Positions 55,308 to 62,856 of a stretch of 64,000 bases of DNA are shown piece after piece. Each line of letters starts with the position of its first letter. The stretch's first letter is position 1. The notes below the pieces were generated by a model. That model was not told the origin of the DNA and did no database searches. It worked only from the letters and a program-made list of their open reading frames with translations. The DNA is taken from NCBI GenBank assembly GCA_039630235.1, contig JBCNVI010000003.1:124001-188000 (forward strand), written 5' to 3'. A program made the translations under genes and the position numbers. The stretch comes from Candidatus Hydrothermales bacterium. Its GTDB lineage: Bacteria; Hydrothermota; Hydrothermia; Hydrothermales; JAJRUZ01.

Positions 55308-56707
55308 GTGAGTTTGACGTAAAAATCGGTGTTGAAATTCATGTACAACTTAAAACAAAAAGTAAAATGTTTTGTTCCTGTAAAGTAGATTTAAAAAGTG
55401 AACCAAATAGAAATATTTGCCCCATATGTACTGGTCAACCTGGAACTTTGCCAACTCCAAATGAAAAGGCTGTTGAGTATGCTGTCATTGTATCTAGAGC
55501 CCTTAATTCCAAAATTCCAGATTTTTTATATTTTTCAAGAAAAAATTATTTTTATCCTGATCTACCTAAGGGATACCAGATCACTCAGTATGGAATTTCT
55601 ACAGGTTACAATGGGAGTGTTCCAGTTATTAAGGATAAGGAAGTTATATATTTCCCTATAGAGAGAGTAAACTTAGAGGAAGAAACGGCAAAATCTATTT
55701 ATGTGGATGGAAAAGTTTTTTTGGATTATAACAGGTGCGGAATACCTTTGCTTGAGATAGTGACTCCTCCTGTTTTTGATTTCCCAGATATTTTAATAAG
55801 TTTTCTCAAATCTTTAAGAAGAACACTCATTTACCTTGGTGTTTCAGATTGTAATATGGAAGAGGGAGAGTTTAGGGTTGATACAAATATTTCTGTAAAT
55901 TTAAAAGGGGCCACGTTAGATAGTAGGGTCGAGATAAAAAATTTAAATTCTTTCAGTGCTATTAAAGAGTCTTTAGAGTATGAAATTAGAAGGCAAAAGG
56001 AGGCTATATTGAATAATGCTGTAGTTACAAGAGAGACAAGGTTATGGGATGAAGTTAAGAAAGAAACAAGAGCAATGAGAAAAAAGGAGTTTGTAGAGGA
56101 TTATAGATACTTTCCAGAGCCTGATTTACCTCCTTTTGAGGTTAAAAAAGAATGGTTAACAAAGGAGTTACCATTACTTCCTGATTATTACTTTAGGGAA
56201 TTAATTAAAAAAGGTGCAGATTCAAAAGAAGCAGAGATAATAATATCCTCGCCTTTTTTGGCGGACTTTACATTAAAAGTTCTAGAGAAATTTTCTTTTC
56301 AAAAAGTTAAGGGATGGATATTAACGGAAATTTTGCAGTATGTAGATGACTTAGAAAGTTTAAGGGAACTTCCATTTAGTTTCACTGACTTTATTTTGTT
56401 CCTGGAAAATTTAGAAAAAGGTTTAATTCCAAGGCATATAGGACAGGAGATTATAAGAATTTCTATGACTGAAAAAGTTAATATATCTGATTTAATTAAA
56501 GATAAAGTAGAAATTAAGAGTGCCTCTGAGGTGGATAAGGTAGTAGAGGAGGTTATAAGAGAAAATGCTAGTGTAGTGGAGAAAATAAGGGCAGGTAAGG
56601 TATCTGCAATTTCATTTCTTATAGGTCAAACAATGAGTAAACTCAAAGGTAAAGCTAATCCAAAAGAAGTAAAAGAAATAATTGAGAAAAAACTTAACAT
56701 AAAGTAA
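55304..56707 (+). CDS. gatB: Asp/Glu-tRNA amidotransferase subunit B
   Basis: Binds the mischarged tRNA and performs the kinase step. It is 467 residues. It has VKIGVEIHVQLKTKSKMFCSC, CPICTGQPGTLPTPNEKAVEYA, FSRKNYFYPDLPKGYQITQY and the NRCGIPLLEIVT segment; Cys residues near 24, 26, 39 and 42 form the zinc site. The C-terminal YqeY-like domain is present (GKANPKEVKEIIEKKL). It overlaps gatA by 4 nt. Confidence 0.96.
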   Translation: MSEFDVKIGVEIHVQLKTKSKMFCSCKVDLKSEPNRNICPICTGQPGTLPTPNEKAVEYAVIVSRALNSKIPDFLYFSRKNYFYPDLPKGYQITQYGISTGYNGSVPVIKDKEVIYFPIERVNLEEETAKSIYVDGKVFLDYNRCGIPLLEIVTPPVFDFPDILISFLKSLRRTLIYLGVSDCNMEEGEFRVDTNISVNLKGATLDSRVEIKNLNSFSAIKESLEYEIRRQKEAILNNAVVTRETRLWDEVKKETRAMRKKEFVEDYRYFPEPDLPPFEVKKEWLTKELPLLPDYYFRELIKKGADSKEAEIIISSPFLADFTLKVLEKFSFQKVKGWILTEILQYVDDLESLRELPFSFTDFILFLENLEKGLIPRHIGQEIIRISMTEKVNISDLIKDKVEIKSASEVDKVVEEVIRENASVVEKIRAGKVSAISFLIGQTMSKLKGKANPKEVKEIIEKKLNIK

Positions 56708-56768
56708 ATTTATTTGAGTTATAAATCTAAAATTTATTAAAATAAGAAATTTGTTAAAATATATAAGA

Positions 56769-56779
56769 GGTTCGATTCC
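56769..56779 (+). promoter_or_regulatory. T-arm-like leader element of the enoyl reductase gene
   Basis: GGTTCGATTCC matches GGTTCRANYCC exactly. The flanks extend the stem to about six pairs (AAGAGG with CCTTTT, one G-T). It ends 20 nt before the ATG. TAAAAT at 56755-56760 or TATAAG at 56762-56767 could be the -10, placing the element at or near the transcript 5' end. The remaining 20 nt contain no Shine-Dalgarno. Confidence 0.6.
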
Positions 56780-56799
56780 TTTTCTCATAGAAAATTATA

Positions 56800-57579
56800 A
56801 TGAAAGGGGAGTATGCGCTTATATTAGGTTCATCAAGTGGATTTGGTAAAGCTAGTTCTCTTTATTTTGCTGAGAAGGGCATGAATATATTTGGTGTTCA
56901 TCTGGATAGGAAAAGTACTCTTCCTGATGTTAGGAATTTAGTTAAAGAAATTGAGAAAAAGGGGGTCTTTGTAAAATTTTTTAATGTAAACGCTGCAGAT
57001 CATGAGAAAAGAAAAGAAGTAATAGATGAGATTGAAAAAGTTTTAAGAAAAGAGAAAAAGATATTAAAAATAGTGCTCCATTCGTTAGCCTTTGGAACCT
57101 TAAAACCTTATATTGGAGATAACAGAATAAAACCGCCTGATATGGAGATGACACTTGAGGTAATGGGTAATTCGCTTGTATGGTGGGTAGTTGATCTTTT
57201 TGAAAGGGGGCTCTTAGGTAGAGGTTCAAGAGTTTTTGCAATGACAAGTATGGGATCGCAGAGAGTATGGGAAAACTATGGTGCAATTTCTGCCTCAAAA
57301 GCGTTACTTGAGTCTCACATAAGACAACTGGCATTTGAACTTGCAAAATACGGTATTACTGTTAATGCCATTCAAGCTGGAATTACTGATACTCCGGCTC
57401 TAAGAAAGATTCCAGGATATGAAAAAATGTTAAAGTACGCTCAAATGGTGAATCCCTCAGGTAGGATAACTGAGCCAATTGACGTAGCTAAAGCAATTTT
57501 TGCCTTATCTTCAGATGATACCTATTGGATTACTGGTAATTTAATAAGGGTAGATGGTGGAGAGGCAATCGCAGGATAA
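56800..57579 (+). CDS. Enoyl-ACP reductase-like short-chain dehydrogenase (FabI/FabL type)
   Basis: A 259-residue NAD(P)H-dependent reductase, probably the last step of fatty-acid elongation. The glycine motif is ILGSSSGFGKASSLYFAEKG (~8). The catalytic Tyr and Lys are in YGAISASK, the Tyr-x6-Lys spacing of FabI/FabL rather than the Tyr-x3-Lys of classical SDRs. The C-terminal half (ALLESHIRQLAFELAKYGITVNAI and the ending RVDGGEAIAG) is closest to FabL-like proteins. A different enoyl or alcohol substrate cannot be excluded. It is convergent with the acyl-CoA dehydrogenase, with only 2 nt between the stops. Confidence 0.78.
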   Translation: MKGEYALILGSSSGFGKASSLYFAEKGMNIFGVHLDRKSTLPDVRNLVKEIEKKGVFVKFFNVNAADHEKRKEVIDEIEKVLRKEKKILKIVLHSLAFGTLKPYIGDNRIKPPDMEMTLEVMGNSLVWWVVDLFERGLLGRGSRVFAMTSMGSQRVWENYGAISASKALLESHIRQLAFELAKYGITVNAIQAGITDTPALRKIPGYEKMLKYAQMVNPSGRITEPIDVAKAIFALSSDDTYWITGNLIRVDGGEAIAG

Positions 57580-57581
57580 GC

Positions 57582-58751
57582 CTAAATCTTTTTTCTTATT
57601 TTTTTTATTAATTCTGAAGCAATTAAATTTCTTAAAATTTCGTTAGTCCCTTCGTAAATCTGTGTAATCTTTGCGTCCCTCATCATTTTTTCCACCGGAT
57701 ATTCTCTAATGTAACCGTAGCCTCCAAAAATTTGGACCGCTTCTATAGTCACGCTCATTGCAACATCGGATGCAAAACACTTTGCCATTGCAGATTCTTT
57801 TTCAGGTTTTTTTCCACTATCTAATGCCTTTGCAACTTGATATGTTAAGGCTCTTGCTGCTTCAATCTTCATTGCCATATCCGCGAGCTTATGCTGGATT
57901 GCTTGAAAACTCGATATGGGTTGACCGAATTGTTTTCTCTGAAGTGAATACTCTAAGGCCGCATCGAGTGCCGCTTGGGCTATTCCTACTGCTTGTGCTG
58001 CTACTCCTGGTCTTGTATACAAAAAGGTATTTGTTGCAACAAATAAACCATAACCCTCTTTACCGAGTAAATTTTCCTCAGGAACAAACACATCTTCGAA
58101 AATGACCTCTCCTGTAGGTGAAGCTCTTATGCCCAGTTTATCTTCCTTTTTGCCTATCTTTAAACCAGGAGTTCCTCTTTCTACAAGAAAGGCGCTCATT
58201 CCTCTTGCTCCCTTTTTCGGATCAGTTAAGGCAAAAACTGAGAAAAAATCAGCAACATGAGCATTTGTTATGAATTGTTTTACTCCATTTAAAACATATC
58301 CTCCGTTCTTTTTTATAGCAGTTGTTTTAATACTTAGGGCATCACTTCCTGCTCCTGGTTCAGTTAGACAAAAGGCAGCTATTTTTCCCTCTGCGATTTG
58401 AGGTAAGACTTTTCTTTTTAGTTCTTCTCTTCCAAAGAGTATTACTGGATAGGCACCAAGAGCTGTTCCAGCTAAGGCAAGAGATATACCTGCACAACCC
58501 CATGAAAGCTCTTCTACTGCAAGACATAGTGCAAAAATTCCCATACCTAATCCACCGTATTCTTGAGGTATGTATAGTCTAAATAAATCAGTATCTACCA
58601 TTACCTTTACTATTTCGTAGGGAAATTCAGCGTTCTTGTCATACTTTTCTCTCACAGGAATAATTTTTTCAATTGCAATTTTTTTTGCAGTTTGCTTTAT
58701 TATCAATTCTTCTTCTGTTAGTTCGTAGAGCATACTTTTAAATCTTTTCAT
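57582..58751 (-). CDS. Acyl-CoA dehydrogenase
   Basis: An FAD enzyme that introduces a 2,3-double bond into acyl-CoA and passes electrons to ETF. It is 389 residues. It has FCLTEPGAGSDALSIKTTA (FAD loop, ~127-145), FITNAHVADFF, QFGQPISSFQAIQHKLADMA, and QIFGGYGYIREYPVEKMMRDAKITQIYEGTNEI, which holds the catalytic Glu region near the end. The ATG at 58751 has no Shine-Dalgarno; an ATG at 58733 is an alternative. An etfB gene is at the left window edge. Confidence 0.94.
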   Translation of the reverse strand: MKRFKSMLYELTEEELIIKQTAKKIAIEKIIPVREKYDKNAEFPYEIVKVMVDTDLFRLYIPQEYGGLGMGIFALCLAVEELSWGCAGISLALAGTALGAYPVILFGREELKRKVLPQIAEGKIAAFCLTEPGAGSDALSIKTTAIKKNGGYVLNGVKQFITNAHVADFFSVFALTDPKKGARGMSAFLVERGTPGLKIGKKEDKLGIRASPTGEVIFEDVFVPEENLLGKEGYGLFVATNTFLYTRPGVAAQAVGIAQAALDAALEYSLQRKQFGQPISSFQAIQHKLADMAMKIEAARALTYQVAKALDSGKKPEKESAMAKCFASDVAMSVTIEAVQIFGGYGYIREYPVEKMMRDAKITQIYEGTNEILRNLIASELIKKIRKKI

Positions 58752-58761
58752 TTATTCTTTG

Positions 58762-58772
58762 GGAGTTGAACC
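58762..58772 (-). promoter_or_regulatory. T-arm-like leader element of the acyl-CoA dehydrogenase gene
   Basis: The minus strand reads GGTTCAACTCC, a full match, in the 28-nt gap after mnmE and 10 nt before the ATG (28 nt before the alternative ATG). There is no Shine-Dalgarno between. It is the most start-proximal of the six. Confidence 0.55.
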
Positions 58773-58779
58773 GCTTTAT

Positions 58780-60144
58780 TTATTTTCCCACACAAAATTC
58801 TGAAAAAATTTTTCTTAGAACTTCATTGTCTACGTCTTTCCCAATAATTATATTTAAAATATTTAGGCAGTTTTTTAGATAAAGTCCAGCTAATTCTTCC
58901 ATATCATTACTAATTAATTTCTTTGCTTCGTAGAGTTCAAGTAATAATTCTTTTAACTTGGATTCTTCAAATAGAGTAAGTGAAATTTCTGAGGATCCAA
59001 ATTGATCTTCTGCTAAGATTTCTAACTCTTTTTTTAATTTATCAACACCCTTTTCCTTCAGAGCACTTATTTCCAAAACCCTTTCAAAATTATCTTCTAT
59101 TATTTCTTTATCCCACTTTATTCCCTTATCTATCTTGTTGATTACAACAATTAGTCTCTTTTTACTATTTAACCTTTTAATTTTTTCTATTTCCCTTTTA
59201 TCAGGTTTTCTTTGGCTATCCAATACCCATATGATTATATCTGATTCATCTATAATTTTTTTTGCTCTTTTAATTCCCTCTTTTTCTACCTTTGAAGTTG
59301 TTTTTACTCTTAAGCCAGCAGTATCGAAAATAATTGAATTTATGCCCTTTACTGAAAAATATTCAGAAATGTAATCTCTTGTTGTTCCAGGCTCCTCCGC
59401 CACTATAGATCTTTCTTTTCCTAGTAACCTATTAAATAAAGTAGACTTTCCTACGTTTGGAGCACCGCAAATAGAAATTTTTATCCCATCAAAAATTCTC
59501 CTTGAATTTTCAGAATTTTTTAAATAATCATTTACCTTATTTTCGACTCTCTCAATCTTTTCAATAATTTTTTCTTTAGAAAAAGGTGGTAAATCTTCCT
59601 CAGGATAGTTTAGATTTACCTCAATTTCGGCCAAAATCTCTTTTAAATCTTCAAATAATTCCTCGAATTTTTCTTTTAAATTTCCTTCAAGTCTTTTTAA
59701 GGAAATTTCTAGAGCTTTTAAGTTTTCTGCCCTTGCAATTTGATTTATTGCTTGAGCAGAAATTAAGTCCATTTTGCCATTTAAGACTGCTCTCATTGTA
59801 AATTCGCCTGGTTCTGCATATCTTGCTCCTAAATTTATAAGGTTTTTAATTACAAGTCTAGGTATAAGTGTTCCTCCATGTGTAAATATCTCGATCATAT
59901 CCTCACCAGTATAGCTTCTGGGCTTTTTATAGTATACCCATTGCACTTTATCTATAACTTTTTTTGTTTCATTATCAAATAATTTTCCAAGATACATTTT
60001 TCTTGGCTTATAGGGTGGGGGAGGTTCAGCTATCTTTGAAAATATGGAAAGAGTTTTTTCGCCTGAAATTCTTACAATGTTGAGTGCTGAACCCTTTGAA
60101 ATTAAAGTGGCTGGTGCACAGATAGTATCTTCTAATCTATGCAA
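58780..60144 (-). CDS. mnmE: tRNA modification GTPase MnmE
   Basis: Works with MnmG on wobble uridine modification. It is 454 residues. The N-terminal domain starts DTICAPATLISKGSALNIVRISG. The G domain has GAPNVGKSTLFNRLLG (~222), EEPGTTRDYI, DTAG in switch II and NKID. The protein ends in the essential CVGK motif. Complete. It lies 1 nt after jag, in the order conserved around many bacterial rnpA-yidC clusters. Confidence 0.97.
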   Translation of the reverse strand: MHRLEDTICAPATLISKGSALNIVRISGEKTLSIFSKIAEPPPPYKPRKMYLGKLFDNETKKVIDKVQWVYYKKPRSYTGEDMIEIFTHGGTLIPRLVIKNLINLGARYAEPGEFTMRAVLNGKMDLISAQAINQIARAENLKALEISLKRLEGNLKEKFEELFEDLKEILAEIEVNLNYPEEDLPPFSKEKIIEKIERVENKVNDYLKNSENSRRIFDGIKISICGAPNVGKSTLFNRLLGKERSIVAEEPGTTRDYISEYFSVKGINSIIFDTAGLRVKTTSKVEKEGIKRAKKIIDESDIIIWVLDSQRKPDKREIEKIKRLNSKKRLIVVINKIDKGIKWDKEIIEDNFERVLEISALKEKGVDKLKKELEILAEDQFGSSEISLTLFEESKLKELLLELYEAKKLISNDMEELAGLYLKNCLNILNIIIGKDVDNEVLRKIFSEFCVGK

Positions 60145-60145
60145 C

Positions 60146-60739
60146 TTAGGTTAAGGGAGCAATAACAATATTTTTTTTCTTACCCTTACCTGCCGTATAG
60201 ATTTTTATTCCCTTTTCTTTCTTTAATGCTTTTTTGACTAATCTTTCCTCTTCTTCGCTAAGTATATCGATAGATATTTCTCTTTTTGACTCTCTTACCA
60301 ATTTTGCTACAGCCTTTGCCTTATGAATTATAAATGCCTGTTTTTTCTTTTTATAGTTTGATATATCTAATCTTACTTTTAAATCTTTAAATCTTTTTCG
60401 GAAAGCCTGGTATAGAAGATGTTCAAGAGCTTTAAGTGTTTCACCATTTTTTCCGATTAAAAGTTTATCTGATCTTCTTGTTGAAAGGTTCACATGTATT
60501 CTCGGTGGATGAAAGGCAAAATTTATCTTTCCCTTATCTTTTATTATCTCTAAAATTCCATTTAAAAAATTTTCTATAAATTCAAACTCCTTATATTCTA
60601 GATAAACTCTTACTTTTGCATTGTTTTGATTATCATTTAAAATTTCAATTCTAACATCTTCTCTCTTTGCGCCAGTTTCTAAGAGTGCTTTCTCAATTGC
60701 CTTTTCAACCGTTTCAGCCTTTGTTTCAACGTATTTCAT
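60146..60739 (-). CDS. jag: Jag/KhpB-like RNA-binding protein
   Basis: A 197-residue protein with an N-terminal Jag_N domain (ETKAETVEKAIEKALLETGA), a type II KH domain with LLIGKNGETLKALEHLLYQAF (~93-113) and a C-terminal R3H-like part (HKAKAVAKLVRESKREISID...). It binds RNA and in Firmicutes affects cell-wall synthesis. It overlaps yidC by 4 nt. Confidence 0.92.
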   Translation of the reverse strand: MKYVETKAETVEKAIEKALLETGAKREDVRIEILNDNQNNAKVRVYLEYKEFEFIENFLNGILEIIKDKGKINFAFHPPRIHVNLSTRRSDKLLIGKNGETLKALEHLLYQAFRKRFKDLKVRLDISNYKKKKQAFIIHKAKAVAKLVRESKREISIDILSEEEERLVKKALKKEKGIKIYTAGKGKKKNIVIAPLT

Positions 60740-62139
60740 TTTAGAATCTTTTTCTTTATTAGAAGGCTTTCAAAAATTCCAATTATATTATAAAGTAGCC
60801 AATAGTATACAAGTCCAGCAGGTAAGTTCAAAAATATAATTGTAATAAAAATAGACATAAGAATTCCAATCCTTTTAGTTTGTTCATCCTGAGAAGGCTG
60901 GAGAAATTGTTGTAAAAGCAAGGTTAGACCCATAAGGATCGGAAGGATATAAAAGGGATCTTTCGAGGATAAGTCCTTTATCCATAAAAATAAATCTTTT
61001 CCTCTAAACATTATCTCGTTTGTTAAAACTTGGTAAAGTGCCCAAAATACTGGAAGTTGTAAAAGTAAGGGAAAACATCCAGAAAATGGATTTACCCCTT
61101 TTTCTTTATATAATTTTAAAACCTCTTCATTCAATTTTTTAGGATCATCTTTATAAATCCTTCTCAAAGCTTCTAATCTTGGTCTTAAATCTTCCATTTT
61201 TTTCATTGCAATCATTGATTTTAAAGTTAGGGGCATAAATATGATTTTCATTAAAAGTGTAAAAATAAAAATTACTACGCTAGAAAACTTAATTACGCTG
61301 TAAAACCACTTAAATGAGTGTAAAAATAAAAGAGTAAAGGGCTTTATAAGCCAGAAACCAAATGGATAAAGCTCATAAAGTAAGTATCCTTCCCTTTTTA
61401 ATATGAAATAATCTTTTGGTCCTATATAATTATAGAAAGAATCGACAGTTTCAGTTAAGAATTTAAAAAATTTACCCTCTTTATATTCTTCACCCTTAAC
61501 GATCTTTCTAAAGTATTCAGGTTTTATTATTACGTTTACAAAGTACTTTGTTTCACTTCCTAACCAGAGGGTGTTCTCGCCCCCAAAATCTATATCAGAA
61601 AAATTTTTTAAATCGCGCCTTTTTACGTTCCCTTTTTTATACTCAATGATACTATAGTTTTTTTCATCAATCGGATCAATTGGTGGTAAAAGTGAAAATA
61701 AAAAGTAATTAATATTTTTAGTTTTGACTTTTAATTTGTAACCATCCAAGAGGTGAAACTCTTTTGATATTGAGCCGTCTTTCGAACTAAATATGACTTT
61801 TCCGTTTTCAATTTTATTTAACTCTAAAAGTGTGTCAAAAGGTGTGATATAACTTAAAAAGTAAATTTTAAGGTTTTCTTTATTTTTAAAATCTTTATAT
61901 TTTTTTAGTTCAACTTCTCTAAAAGCTCCGCCTTTTTTCGAGAGAAAAATCTTCAAATTTTCATTTTCAATTAAAATTTTCTCTTCATCTAATGGAATAT
62001 TTAGGGATTTTAGCTCAAATTCAAGCTTTTTTTCTGCTTCTTTCTTTTCTACTTCCTTTGGTAAAAACTTTAAAAGAAGGATGTTATAAACAATAAAAAA
62101 TATAAGAAGAGTTATAATTAGAGCTAGGTTTCTTTTCAT
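60736..62139 (-). CDS. yidC: Membrane protein insertase YidC
   Basis: Inserts and folds inner-membrane proteins. It is 467 residues with the Gram-negative layout: an N-terminal signal-anchor (~5-25), a large periplasmic P1-like domain (~35-265) and the conserved core of five spans (~280-467). The core contains [53 protein letters not shown] and [18 protein letters not shown]. The periplasmic domain supports a diderm cell. It overlaps yidD by 4 nt. Confidence 0.96.
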   Translation of the reverse strand: MKRNLALIITLLIFFIVYNILLLKFLPKEVEKKEAEKKLEFELKSLNIPLDEEKILIENENLKIFLSKKGGAFREVELKKYKDFKNKENLKIYFLSYITPFDTLLELNKIENGKVIFSSKDGSISKEFHLLDGYKLKVKTKNINYFLFSLLPPIDPIDEKNYSIIEYKKGNVKRRDLKNFSDIDFGGENTLWLGSETKYFVNVIIKPEYFRKIVKGEEYKEGKFFKFLTETVDSFYNYIGPKDYFILKREGYLLYELYPFGFWLIKPFTLLFLHSFKWFYSVIKFSSVVIFIFTLLMKIIFMPLTLKSMIAMKKMEDLRPRLEALRRIYKDDPKKLNEEVLKLYKEKGVNPFSGCFPLLLQLPVFWALYQVLTNEIMFRGKDLFLWIKDLSSKDPFYILPILMGLTLLLQQFLQPSQDEQTKRIGILMSIFITIIFLNLPAGLVYYWLLYNIIGIFESLLIKKKILK

Positions 62140-62378
62140 TTTTTGAAAATATTTAAATAGTCTTCATGTGGAAAGTTTATACCACCCTTTGAGAAGGGAT
62201 TACATCTTAAAACTCTCAAAGTGGAAAGAATAAGGCCCTTTAGGACACCATAGTCCATTATTGCTTTTTCTGCATATTGACTGCATGTTGGATAGAATTT
62301 GCAAGAAGGAGGGAAAAAGCTAGAAAAAATTCTTATAACTTTTATCAAGACAATTAAAAGATTTTTCATTTTTCCCAA
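62136..62378 (-). CDS. yidD: Membrane protein insertion efficiency factor YidD
   Basis: An 80-residue amphipathic protein with the family signature [19 protein letters not shown] and the [13 protein letters not shown] segment. It helps YidC-dependent insertion. It overlaps rnpA by 13 nt and yidC by 4 nt. Confidence 0.95.
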   Translation of the reverse strand: MGKMKNLLIVLIKVIRIFSSFFPPSCKFYPTCSQYAEKAIMDYGVLKGLILSTLRVLRCNPFSKGGINFPHEDYLNIFKK

Positions 62379-62692
62379 AGCTCCCTCAGTTCTTTTTCAA
62401 CCTCATTTATATGTGTATTTAATATTTTGCTATTTCCAATTAAAACAACGTCAAATCCCTTAAAAAGATGCCTATTTTTTCTAAAAATCTCTCTCAATAT
62501 TCTTTTTATTCTATTTCTATCGTGTGCCTTTAGGTTTTCCTTCTTAGAAGTGAAGGCTACTTTTCCTTCTCCTTTTTTATATACTAACGTTATCATATTT
62601 CCTCTTTTAAATTCGCCACTTTCAAAGACCTCTTTTATTTCATCTTTTTTAAGTCTTTTTGGGAGTTTATAATCTAAACTGTTAGTCTCCAC
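62366..62692 (-). CDS. rnpA: Ribonuclease P protein component
   Basis: The protein cofactor of RNase P, which trims tRNA 5' ends. It is 108 residues. [18 protein letters not shown] opens the fold, and the RNA-contacting motif is in [18 protein letters not shown] (~56-73). The only available start before LPKRLKK is GTG at 62692, inside rpmH, giving a 19-nt overlap. Confidence 0.94.
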   Translation of the reverse strand: METNSLDYKLPKRLKKDEIKEVFESGEFKRGNMITLVYKKGEGKVAFTSKKENLKAHDRNRIKRILREIFRKNRHLFKGFDVVLIGNSKILNTHINEVEKELRELWEK

Positions 62693-62808
62693 CTTTTTTT
62701 CTGTCTTCTTCTTTTTAAAACTCTTCTACCACCCTTTGTTTTCATCCTCGCTCTAAATCCATGTCTTCTTTTCCTTTTAATCCTACTTGGTTGATATGTT
62801 CTTTTCAT
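62674..62808 (-). CDS. rpmH: Large ribosomal subunit protein bL34
   Basis: A 44-residue ribosomal protein beginning [20 protein letters not shown], then [17 protein letters not shown], an exact family pattern. The last 19 nt are shared with rnpA. The 5' leader holds a T-arm-like hairpin instead of a Shine-Dalgarno. dnaA, which often sits beyond rpmH, is not there; an Ig-like surface protein gene is. Confidence 0.97.
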   Translation of the reverse strand: MKRTYQPSRIKRKRRHGFRARMKTKGGRRVLKRRRQKKRWRLTV

Positions 62809-62827
62809 GAATATTTCTAAGTTAAAA

Positions 62828-62838
62828 GGATTTGAACC
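62828..62838 (-). promoter_or_regulatory. T-arm-like leader hairpin of rpmH
   Basis: The minus strand reads GGTTCAAATCC within the larger AAAAGG-GTTCAAAT-CCTTTT, a perfect 6-bp stem. It is the best-formed of the six elements. It ends 19 nt before the rpmH ATG and no Shine-Dalgarno follows. Confidence 0.65.
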
Positions 62839-62856
62839 CTTTTAAGTATGGGTATT

